Source: Rotaria sordida
Taxonomy: Eukaryota > Rotifera > Eurotatoria > Philodinida > Philodinidae
NCBI GenBank assembly: GCA_905250125.1
Contig: CAJNOL010000365.1
Span: forward strand, 1 to 64,000
Length of the DNA: 64,000 bases
Reading direction: 5' to 3'
This document shows, piece after piece, positions 33,155 through 44,214 of the stretch. A model generated the notes under the pieces. It saw only the letters and a program-made list of their open reading frames with translations. It had not been told where the DNA came from and searched no databases. Position 1 is the first letter of the stretch. Each line of letters opens with the position of its first letter. The position numbers and the translations under genes were made by a program.

Positions 33155-34498
33155 TCTTATATCTCAACTGATTCTTTTTCTTTTTCTTTTTTTTTTATAT
33201 TCTTTTTTTTTCTTTTCTTTTTTAATATTATCTTATCCGTTTCTATTATATTTCAAATAAATTCGACCTATTGAACGTGTGTATCAAATAATAAGACATT
33301 AGTTTTTACTTTAATCACAGACTTCAAACGGATTCACATATACATCAATGGATGAGGGTGCTATGATTGATTAAGGCTACTCTAAAAAATCGATCTTGAA
33401 CCAGGTATATTCAAATTACATGAAATTTTTTAGGATATGTTGCGACCCGTATTGGAGAGACTATGATAGAATTTTCAGCGCTATATTATGATGCTTTTAG
33501 AAAATATTCAAACAAAATAAGGATAAAAAATAGCTCATTTGGCAACTGAAAATTCTCTGTGAACCTTCATTCTATATATTTAATTTTTTTTGTTTGTTTG
33601 AAAGAGCATGTCAGGATGTTGTGAAGAGGAGATAAGTCCAATGTCTCGAGAAGCTCTCAAAAAAAGAATTGCGTTCTAATTAAAAAAGTATACTTCTATA
33701 TAATACTAACAAAGTTAATCCAACAAGGAGTATTTGTCATGTGTTTTTGAAACAAAAAAATACCATTGACTATAATGAAGTTCCTTTGAGAATTCTGGGA
33801 TGCATGATCAAAAAAGAACATATTTTTCAAGTAGAAAATGATGAAAGTTTTGGAAAAATAAGGCGCTAAATAAAAAAACCATGTCATCTATGAAAGATCA
33901 AACTGCGGAGTATTTTTCCATGTATTTATCTCAATTATCATGTCTTTCATCAGGATTGACTTTTTTGGAGGAGAGGAGGTTGGTCTTATGAATAAATATC
34001 ATGTTATGAAAATGGTATTTTACGTTCGGCTAGCAATAATAATTTGTATTTTCTCAGATCGCTATTTCTTTGAAATATCATACAAGGAAATGATTGCTCA
34101 TTGAGTTTAACCAATAGAAATGAATAATACTTATATACACCACACCATATATTGATCATAGTGGCCTTGCTATAATAATCATTACATAACAGCTGCGATT
34201 TGATATGTATACTACTAGTTCTATGACTATATTTATTTTACATGACTGATCTGATGATCTTGTTTTGAATGTTTTAATTTAATTCTAATTTCAAAATGAT
34301 CTATAAAAATTATAGTATGTATATATTTTATTTTAATATTAAATTAAAACAAAAAAATTCTAATTGTAATTAATTTAGATGACATTTTATCTATTTTAAT
34401 CATTTTTACTTTTATAAAGTAAGAAATTTGATTGACCTTTATTCTTTTTTGTTCTTGTAATTAATAAATTCTTATTTTTCTTTTTTAAATTGATTTAG
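33155..34498. other. spacer upstream of UXS1
   Basis: It begins with the pyrimidine-rich 3' flank of calaxin. No convincing coding exon is seen. The missing first exon(s) of UXS1, expected to encode an N-terminal signal anchor, should lie here but could not be identified. Confidence 0.4.
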
Positions 34499-37400
34499 TA
34501 TTGTTCAAATTATTAATGGTCAAGAAGATAAAATTTTAGCTTTAGAAAAACGAATACAAGATTTAGAAGCTCGGTAAATAATCGATTGATAAAAAAAATA
34601 AAAAAGAAGTATCAACATGTTAAAATTTTTATCTATTCTTAGACAACAACAATATCCTGAAGTAACATTCCTAACATATAAAGATCGTAAACGTATTCTT
34701 GTAAGTATGAATTTGTTTTTTATTTATGTAAAAGATTTTTATATAACTTTTTTCTTAGATTACCGGTGGAGCTGGGTATGCATAAATATTTATTTCAATA
34801 GTTGAATATTTCTTTTTAAAAATAGATTTGTTGGTTCACATCTTGTTGATCGTTTAATGCTTCAAGGACATGAAGTAATTGTAGCTGATAATTTTTTTAC
34901 TGGTCGTAAACGTAATATTGAACATTGGATTGGTCATGAAAATTTTGAATTAATTAATCATGATATTGTTAATCCACTTTTTATTGAAGGTAAACTAAAA
35001 TAAAATGAAAAAAATCTTTTAAAAAGCTTCTTCATTTTATTTTTGTCTCTTAGTTGATCAAATTTATCATTTGGCATCACCTGCTTCACCACCACATTAT
35101 ATGTATAATCCTGTTAAAACAATTAAAGTTAATTCAATTGGTACTATTAATATGTTAGGTAAATAGAACAAAATTAGATTTGTTTTTGTTTTGTTTTTGA
35201 AGATTAATGATAATTCTTTTTTTTTCTGCGATAAAAGGTTTAGCACGTCGTGTTCGTGCTCGATTATTATTTGCTTCAACAAGTGAAGTCTATGGTGATC
35301 CTGAAGTTCATCCACAAAAAGAAACATATTTTGGTAATGTTAATCCATTTGGACCAAGATCTTGTTATGATGAATCAAAACGAGTTGCTGAAGCTATGTG
35401 TTATGCATATGCTAAACAGGTTAAGTTATATATTTAAAATCAATCAAAACAAAAAGAAATAAATATTATTTAGGTTTTTTTTTTAGGAAGGAATTAGTAT
35501 TCGTATAGCTCGAATATTTAATACATATGGTCCACGAATGCATATGAATGATGGACGTGTTGTTAGTAATTTTATTTTACAAGCACTTCAAAATGAACCA
35601 ATAACAGTTAAAAATTATTTATTTTGATGAATTGTGAAAAGAATATCTGTTGTATTTTGTTTTACTTTTTTATAGATTTATGGTAATGGTAAACAAACAC
35701 GTTCATTTCAATATGTTAGTGATCTTGTTGATGGTCTTATTGCTCTAATGAATAGTAATTACTCAATGCCAATGAATATAGGTAACCCAGATGAATATAC
35801 AATTGAACAATTTGCTTTTAAAATAAGAGATCTTGTTGGTAAGTTAAAATTTTAATGTTTTCAAAAAAGAAAACAAAGAAATTTTTTTTTTGTGTGTGTG
35901 GTTTTAGGATCACAAGCAAAAGTAATTTATAGAGATCCTGTTATTGATGATCCTAAACAACGACGACCGGATATAACATTAGCAAAATCTTGGCTTAATT
36001 GGGAACCAAAAGTAAAGACGATTATAAGATTTTAACCAAAAAATGAGATACATATGTAGATTTGTAAAGAAAGATTTCTTCTATCCAATGATGTACATAT
36101 ATTATTAAATTCTGTCGTGTACCATCGGAGAAAATTAAATTGAAAAAACTATAGATTTCACTCGCTTCAAGAAGGTTCTCTTATATCAGATTCTAAATCA
36201 TGTAGAATCAAGTGTACAACATAATCGAATGATGTGTATAGCGTTCAGGAGCTTACACTGTCTACTTGTATAATCTATGTTATTTTTGTTCATTTGTAAG
36301 ACTATATTCATTAAAATTTATTAATATTTTACTAAGACATGATAATGTAAAACTGCGCTTTTATTGTATAGTTGTTGTGTGTTAGAGCTGTTTTCTTTTT
36401 TGATTGCCACTTTTTGAAGAAATTGTACAAAAAATCGGATGATCACACATAGAAAGTTTTGCAAATAATAAAGATTTCGGAAAAGAAAAGAATCTCAAAA
36501 ATCAACCGATACAGTCAATGACTGCTAATACTAAATAATTTTCGAGTCTTTCTTTAAAGAGTAGATTGGGTTTTTTTTCATTAGCATCTTTATTAATAAT
36601 ATTATTTCCTGATTCCTCTTCATCTGTAAATAATTCATTTGTTGATTTGTCATTGATTATTTCAGAAAGCTAAAAAGTATCTCTACAAGTCTGTGTATTT
36701 GAAATATATTTTAGATTATCAAACATAGAACTATAAATACTGTTTTAAGTATCATGCAGTATATATCACAAGAAAAATTGCAACAAAGAATTTCAATTCG
36801 AAATCCTTCCTGACAAGAAATTTCATAATACTTATGATATCCTGAAAGTTTCAGCTCAAACAGATGAGTTCTTCTTAGGATATTGTATGCCTAAAAACGA
36901 AACTATTTTTGAAACTCTTATGTGGAAGCAATGGTTTTTGAAAATGTGTTATCTCAGAAGGGAAACATTCAGGTTATCATAAAAATCATTTGAGCAATCG
37001 TTAGAGAGAATTCCGGAGCAAAATTCCTTGTTGCGATTTTTCTCATGATATTCTTAAATAGACTGAAAGTTAAGTAAAATGATCATTACTTGAAAAAGAA
37101 AGGTCTAATGGCACGAATCCTTTCAGAAGTTTTATCGACACTATGAGTTCTGAATATGAGCTCAAACAGAGATGATCAATTGGATAGATTATCTTGTGAG
37201 AAAAATTTTCTACATGGTTTACATTTTGATATAGAAGGACCTTCTTAAATATATGTGAATCTATAATATTTTCAATTCAACTTTCTCTTACGATACACAA
37301 CCGGGTTTGATAATATACACCGTTAGATAGAGGAAGTCTTCTCATCTACCAATCTACACAATATTCGGTTTCTCTCTTTAAAATCTTACAATTGCCTATC

Positions 37401-37599
37401 TGTTGAAATAGAGATCAAAATATTTTTAATTTTTAATTTTTAGGTTTTACTTAATGATGGTCTTAATAAAACGATAGCATATTTTCGTAATGAACTTCTT
37501 GTTAAACAGCATAGTGAACGTAATGTTTTCTTTCCCAATGAATGGTTACATTCATCGAATGTAAATACAACGAAAACAACAAAAAACATTGAACTTTGA
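34499..37599 (+). CDS. UXS1: UDP-glucuronate decarboxylase (UDP-xylose synthase), first exon not found
   Basis: Ten exons: 34499-34573, 34643-34700, 34759-34775, 34826-34989, 35054-35158, 35238-35419, 35487-35606, 35676-35838, 35908-36011, 37444-37599; 380 aa in phase. It converts UDP-glucuronate to UDP-xylose in the Golgi lumen for glycosaminoglycan linkers. It is a short-chain dehydrogenase fold. The NAD-binding motif GGAGFVG is split by introns and partly encoded by a 17-nt micro-exon. Other family text: [44 protein letters not shown], the catalytic YDESK (Tyr-x3-Lys), [20 protein letters not shown] and [14 protein letters not shown]. The membrane-anchor N-terminus present in animal UXS1 is upstream and unseen. 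The last intron is 1.4 kb and carries a palindrome. Confidence 0.95.
36040..37390. repeat. palindromic element in the last UXS1 intron
   Basis: Outer arms: about 36045-36235 pairs with the reverse complement of about 37190-37385. Examples are ctatagatttcac with the complement near 37258, and gaaggttctcttatatca with the complement of tgatatagaaggaccttc. A second, inner inverted pair lies at about 36765-36870 and 36950-37065 (aagaaaaattgcaacaaaga against its complement). The nested layout suggests one long foldback element or an insertion within one. Confidence 0.7.
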
Positions 37600-37771
37600 T
37601 TTTATTTTTATTTTTTTTTTTGTGCTTTCATTACTGTGATTATAGATTTGCACTTAAATAACAATATATATGAAATATTTTTTGCAATTAATCAAAAAAA
37701 AGAAAAAAAAATATATATAAAAACAATCTTTTTTTCATTTACCATGGTTTAATTATATTTATTTTAGCTCT

Positions 37772-38152
37772 ATGAAAATAATGGCAACACCAGTAAATAT
37801 TATTGTTCAATATATTTTATTAAGACGTGATCTTAAAAAAATGAAAAATTATAATGATGGTGCTATTATTACTCAAGCATGTCATGCATCAAGTGCTATT
37901 TTATATAAAACAATAAATGATGATTTAACAAAATTATATTTAAGTGATTTAGAACGCATGCATAAAGTTGTTTTAGGTATTGATGGAAATGAAAATGATA
38001 TAAATGAATTAAGTAATTTACTTAAACAAAATTCTATTGAACATTATTTATGGATTGAACAACCAGAAAATATTCCAACAGCTATTGCTGTTAAACCTTA
38101 TTATAAAAAAGATATTGAACATTTTTTTTCAAAATATAAATTATACCGATAA
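37772..38152 (+). CDS. PTRHD1: PTRHD1, peptidyl-tRNA hydrolase 2 domain protein
   Basis: Single exon, 126 aa (human about 140). Matches the Pth2-like PTRHD1 family: IIVQYILLRRDLKKM, GAIITQACHASSAIL, RMHKVVLGIDG, HYLWIEQPENIPTAIAVKPY. Family members have the Pth2 fold and were proposed to act as, or derive from, peptidyl-tRNA hydrolases; catalytic function is unsettled. The first ATG is 37772; a second in-frame ATG at 37781 (MATPVN) is an alternative start. A good splice acceptor sits just before the ATG, so a 5' non-coding exon is possible. It starts only about 170 bp after the UXS1 stop on the same strand. Confidence 0.93.
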   Translation: MKIMATPVNIIVQYILLRRDLKKMKNYNDGAIITQACHASSAILYKTINDDLTKLYLSDLERMHKVVLGIDGNENDINELSNLLKQNSIEHYLWIEQPENIPTAIAVKPYYKKDIEHFFSKYKLYR

Positions 38153-41100
38153 AATTTGACTAATGAACATGACACAAAAATATTTATTGAATGAAACATA
38201 TCAACAACATAAGTTTCTTTTTATGTGATTTATTCAATGTTTTCAGATAACTTCTATATATTTCTGTATATTACTGATTATTATCGAAAACTTCTCATGG
38301 AAATCATTAAACAATTGATTATTTGAATTTCATATGAGAAAATATATTCAATCGAATGAACCTATCTAACATATTTATGATTTTATGAATTGCATTAAAG
38401 TTTTTAAATATGTGATACAGCATCGTTTTATTACTGTTTAGATTTAGCACACATAATGATGAAAATTCATAATGTATATTTTATTAGAATTAATTTCAAT
38501 TTAATAAAAAAATTGAGAAATTTTATTAAAGGCTTAAAACAAAACAAAAACAGTTTTAATTGGTTTTGGATAAACCCCTGGTTAATATGAAATCGATGTA
38601 TATTTCATCCCTCAAATATACAACATAAGAAAATGCGTAAATGTTCAAATTACACAAAAAATGAAAATAAAATTTAAAAAAAAAATAATGATAACCTAAT
38701 ATATCTCCGTACGCTTAGGTATATACAATCAACTACTATCGATCGATCAAGTGTTGATAATCGATTACGCAGCTGTATCAATGAAGCTATTCAACCATGT
38801 ATAAATATCATTATTATTCAAACTTGAATAAAAACTATTTTTGTTTTTTTTTTTCGTTTGAAGATATCATAGAAAATTTCATACGTGCTTTTCTTTTCAT
38901 CGCGGTTTGAATGTTTGATAATGCATGATATTAATAACAAGTTTATATGAAATTTTGCACCTAAACTCAATAATTATGTAATATTTGACAATAAAACTTC
39001 TATCGATTAAATAAAATAATTGATGATCTCTATTTTATCTTCGTTTACTATATCGATATTGTCCGATATAGATAATTTATCAATAAGTATTACGATTACT
39101 CTTGCAATGAAATAACCAACAAAAAAAAAACGGTTAGTATTAAATAACATTTTACTTGGTATAAATTTGAATAAATTTTTTTCTATTTAGCATTAGTTCT
39201 GTTATCGATTGATCTATCAATGATTATTCTTCTTATATGAGCTTTGATTTTTGTCCATCTTTTAGTTTTACCATTGATATCTGCTATTTATGAATATCAA
39301 ATACATCTTTTGGCAATAAAATTGGTGATAAGCATGATATAAATTCTTTATCTAATTATAACAAACAAAATCCAAAAACACTCTTGATGATGATTTATTA
39401 TCAAATTCATATGAACAACAAAATATAATGAATCATTTCAAGGAACGTTTACAATAACAATATGATTGTGTGATAGATCGAATTCTATCATCATTAAGAA
39501 TGATACCTAAAAAAAACAACAAATTCTTACATCAATATTATCTTCAGCTAGTGATACTTCTTCTATTGATGTAATTGTAACTGAACCAAAAGACCGAACT
39601 AATGAACTACAAAATTGATAAGATGATGACAATGGTTGCATATCAGTCAATAGATTGTTTTATAAAATACATTTACAATAACTGTAATAATCATAGATTT
39701 TATATTCGAAAATTTTTTTGTGTATAGATTTATATTTCTATTCAATGAATATCAAAATAGAAGGTTATTGATCGTCTCGCATTTTCTTTTTGTTTCATAC
39801 TGTTAAACGATACGTACGTAATAACTGTTTCATGGACATGTCCTCGTTCCTATTTCTTATGTTCTCTTATATTGGAGAAGGAGTAGTGGGAAATCAATAA
39901 GTACATAATGATTTATGACTATACATGATAAAGATTATATATATACTACATGCGCCTCCCTATGTAGAATAATTACCAAGAATAGACAGAATGACGATTG
40001 ATCGAAGAAGAGAAAAAAAAAAAGAAAATTACAAATCGCTCGGCGGCGTTAAATGTTGACATTTGGTCTGTGTAAATTGTGATGAGACTGTTCGTACTGT
40101 TGTATTGTCAAGATCATAATTTATCACCTAAATAACTTGATTACGACAAGAAATATGCAAATAAATAGACTACCAATGCCAATATGTACACGAACGACAG
40201 AGAATAAGAAGTAAAAAGAATAATAAAATAAATAAATAAATAATGTAGAATTATATAACTAACAATATTCAGAAAATGAACTCTTTCTTTTACTATTTTT
40301 ATATGTTACATCGTTGAATAAACATTTGAATTTTTTGTTCATTCATATGCATTCAAATAAATCTTACTTGATAGAATCAATTAGTACATTTCGTATAGTC
40401 GAAAATGATTTTCATTTTTTTTCTGATTGAAATGATAAATGCAAAAGTAACAGTTGTTATAAGTCTTCGTTTTCTTTCTTTTTTTTTTTTGTTTTTTTTA
40501 TACATCATTGAATATCATAAAGAATGAAATTTAAGTATTTTATGAGTAATTGAACATAGGTCAAATTTTTATCATTATCCAACAAACGACAACTGATCTT
40601 CTTACATCGACATTTGTTCGAATAGAAACAGAAACTATGTAATAATACATAATTCTCTTTTGGCATATTATGTCGAATATAATGTAATAGATAGAGTATG
40701 AAAAAAAAAAATAAAAAAAAGAACATTTGTGTCGTATTTCCTCGTTTTCATCTTGTTTTACCTGTCCCATATGTATTTGCTTTGAGTATTCTCTAATCAT
40801 CGACTCTTTTTCTTTTTCTCTTTCTTTTCTTCTATTCTAGATATCAACGTTTGATATTCTGTCTTTCATTCGATGAAGGGTCAATGGCATCTGTTCTCTC
40901 ATAAATCATCAGAGACCGACGGCGGAGCTATGACGACGATGATGATGATGACAAGGCCATAGAGACATATATGCCAACAACTATCACTTCAAGCTTGGAA
41001 GTAATATAACGCACATATATATATATATATATATTACATATCAATAGTCAAGGTAAATGAACGAGTAACATTGGATATACAATTCAGTAAATCAATTTTG

Positions 41101-41245
41101 ATCATTCTCTACATAATATGTGGGTTGACAGTTCTTCTTCCCTTTCTTTTCTTTTTCTCTTTTTCCTTATATGCATTTAGACGATATCTTGTTTTTGGCA
41201 TAGAGACCTATTCATTTGATTTGTTTAGGAAGAAGATAAAGACAC
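38153..41245. other. 3-kb intergenic stretch
   Basis: AT-rich; it contains a possible decayed coding segment (39400-39619) and a (TA)n run at 41015-41034. The last few hundred bases, which are pyrimidine-rich and have a GATGAT repeat near 40935, are the probable promoter and 5' leader of the Ras-family gene. Confidence 0.45.
39400..39619 (+). pseudogene. possible decayed coding fragment
   Basis: Coding-like strings appear in different frames separated by stops or shifts: MNHFKERLQ, then after a stop QYDCVIDRILSSLRMIPKKN, then in another frame LSSASDTSSIDVIVTEPKDR ending at a stop. Codon preference resembles neighbouring genes. I recognise no family. It could be the remnant of a lost gene copy, or chance. 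Confidence 0.25.
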
Positions 41246-42366
41246 ATGCCACGAAACCATAAAACGTCCTCATCAAATGGTCATACAAATGCAACAACGA
41301 AAAAAGTAAAAGACAAACCTACATACAAAATTATTGTATTAGGTAGTGGAGGAGTTGGCAAAGTAAGATTTACTTTTTTTTCTTGATTATACACGCTTTA
41401 GATTCATAGTATATGATAATACTCTTGATTACTTAAGAAGAAAAAAAAAGATTAAGTTACCTCTCAAGATTTGTATAATCGATCAATTTATATATATTTT
41501 TTTCCTATTCATTATATATCAAAATCAAATAATATAGATAATATTATAAAGAATACTGAAATTTAATCTTAAGTTAGAGAATCTATATTATAATATTGAC
41601 AGAGATATAATGTTATTAATGATATTGCCATTGATTTCTTAATCATGCTGTGTTCATAAGATTATCAGCTATCTTTTACTTAACATAAACGAAGCTTTTC
41701 TAAATATAATCATTGAAAGTAATAATACACAACTGTCAATCAACTTCTATCTTAGTTAGACAATTCTCGTTAATAAGATTTGATATTAATTGTATATTTA
41801 TAACTGTCTATTTTTTTTTCTTCTAGTCAGCAATAACAATACAATTTGTAAAATCATTTTTTTTCTCTGATTATGATCCAACAATTGAAGATTCATATGT
41901 AAAACAATGTTTAATTGATAATCAAATAGCACAATTAGAAATTCTTGATTCAGCTGGACAAGAAGAATTTAAACCTATGCGTGATCAATATGTACGTGTT
42001 GGTGAAGGTTTTTTACTTGTTTTTTCTTTAACGGATCGTCGTTCATTGGATGAATGTTATAAATTACATCGTGATATATTACGTATTAAAGATACAGATA
42101 ATGTACCAATGTTATTAATTGGAAATAAATTAGATGTACGTCAAATTGGTATGGATGTTCATGCACATGCTGCAGCTGCTTCTATGCATATACCCTATTT
42201 TGAAACATCAGCTCGAACACGTCATAATATTGATGAAATATTTATTGAACTTGTACGACTAATAAGAAAAAATAAATGTCAATATCAAACAAATAATAAT
42301 GTATTATTATCAAAACAAAAAAAACGAGAAAATAATCGTCATTATTATTCTTGTACGATTTTGTAG
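41246..42366 (+). CDS. Ras-family small GTPase (R-Ras/M-Ras-like)
   Basis: Two exons: 41246-41362 and 41827-42366; 218 aa. The 464-bp intron splits the P-loop (GSGGVGK|SA). A basic N-terminal extension of about 28 residues precedes the G domain, as in R-Ras proteins. G motifs: P-loop GSGGVGKSA, effector loop YDPTIEDSY, DSAGQEEF (Ser instead of the usual Thr in DTAG), GNKLD, and TSA. The C-terminus is CTIL, a CAAX box whose final Leu predicts geranylgeranylation. All nucleotide-binding motifs are intact, so it should cycle GTP/GDP at membranes and signal from receptors. R-Ras versus M-Ras assignment would need a tree. Confidence 0.9.
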
Positions 42367-42889
42367 TCATTTTTTCTTTTGTTATATATATATATATATA
42401 TACATATATACGAAAATGTTTTTATTATTAGTATTATTATTATATTTCTGTTTTGTTTTGTCAGATTTTATATATTTGGGAGTTTAGATACTGACATTTT
42501 CTGTTCTTTGTTTTTTCTTTTTATTGACAATCTATTTCTTCTTCTTCTTTTTTCTTTTCATTGTTGTTTTCTGATTTATTTACAATAATAATGATAATAG
42601 ATTTTTAGATTTATTAAAATAAATGAATTAACATTTTTTTTTTGTTCTCTGATAAAAATAAAAATATTTATATTTAATTATTTACATAAAGGAATATCAG
42701 TAAAAACTCGTTTAAAATATTTAGAATTTTATTGTTGATTTCAATAGAAAAATTTTACGAATAGTAAAAATTATTTGCATACTTGTTGTATTAATACCTT
42801 CATTCTTATGTGAATCCTTTTTTTTTTTTTTTTTTCTTAAATTAATTTATTCGATTACAATATGATTTGTTTTATTCTAGAATAAAAGA
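42367..42889. other. spacer with (TA)n run
   Basis: T-rich 3' flank of the GTPase gene with a (TA)n microsatellite at about 42382-42402 and long T runs (around 42820). It ends in a good splice acceptor just before the UVDE start codon. No gene seen. Confidence 0.5.
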
Positions 42890-44214
42890 ATGAAAGTTAG
42901 TCGTCGTAGTCAACGAGTGACTAAAGTTATAACTGAAACAATATCAAAAAAACTTCAAACTAAAAAAACTAAAACAAAATCTATTAAAATTGAAAAACAA
43001 GAACTTATTATAAATTCCAATGAAGAAAATCTTTCTATTTTACGAAATGCTGCTAAACTTGTTCATTTAACTGGCATGAAAATTGGTTATCCATGTTTAT
43101 GTACAAGTCTTTGTACACCAAGTCATACATTTCGTTTAGCTAATTATACAAATGAAAAATTTCTTGAAATAACAAATCAAAATTTAATATGTTTACAAAA
43201 AATTCTTGAATATAATATTCAATATGGTTTTTATTTTTTTCGTATTTCATCACAAACAGTTCCATTTGCTAGTCATTCTATATGTAAAATTGATTGGGCA
43301 AAATATTTTTCATCAACATTACGTCAAATAGGTCAATATATAAAAGATCATGATTTTCGTATAAGTATGCATCCCGATCAATTTTGTTTAATTAATGCTA
43401 AAGATGGAAATATTATTAATAGAAGTATTGCTGAACTTAATTATCATTGTCGATTATTGGATGAAATGAATTTAGATTCAAATGCAAAAATACAAATTCA
43501 TGTTGGTGGTTTGTATGGTGATAAAAAGGTTAAATATTTTGAATTAAAAGAAAACGAATGAATATATAAAAAATATTTTAATAGTCTTTTTTTTTTTTTT
43601 TGTAGGCATCAATGGATCGATTTATTGAACAATATAAAACTAAATTAAGTGATTCTGTTCGTCGACGTCTTGTTATTGAAAATGATGATCGATTATTTTC
43701 AGTTAAAGATTGCCTTTATATTCATGAACATACACGTATACCAATATTATTTGATAATCTTCATCATGCTTGTTTAAATAATGGTGAAACAATGATTGAA
43801 GCTATGAAACAATGTTTTGCTACATGGCCTTATGGTCAACGTCCAATGATTGATTATGCTACACAACAAAAAGGAAAACGTTTAGGTGCTCATGCTGATC
43901 ATATTGATGAAAAACATTTTGAATTATTTATAAGAGAAACATGTGATCTTCAATTTGATATTATGTTAGAAATTAAAGATAAAGAACAAAGTGCTATTAT
44001 AGCAGTACCTTATGCTGCTCGAGAACGTGTTCATGATCAAACAATTAATATAGATCCTGCAAATTATCGTTATATTTATGAAAATACACAACGTTTACAA
44101 GATGAAATCAATGAACGTAAACGAAAACGTGCAGAAAAAAAACAATTAAACAAAGCAACGAATGAAGATGATGACGATGATGATGATGATGAAGATTATA
44201 AAGCAAAACATTAA
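42890..44214 (+). CDS. UV damage endonuclease (UVDE/UvsE family)
   Basis: Two exons: 42890-43528 and 43606-44214; 415 aa. A Lys/Arg-rich N-terminus is followed by the TIM-barrel nuclease: GYPCLCTSLC, FRISSQTVPFASH, ISMHPDQF, IQIHVGGLYGDKK, LVIENDD, ILFDNLHHACL, GAHADHID and MLEIKDKEQ. These carry the His, Glu and Asp residues that bind the metal cluster in UVDE. It nicks DNA 5' of UV photoproducts and some other lesions, starting an alternative excision repair. The C-terminus has a nuclear-localisation-like KRKRAEKK and an acidic Asp tail. The enzyme is known from bacteria and fungi and is absent from most animals. One intron and host-like composition show it is domesticated. An in-frame TAG just upstream supports the ATG at 42890. 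Confidence 0.94.
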
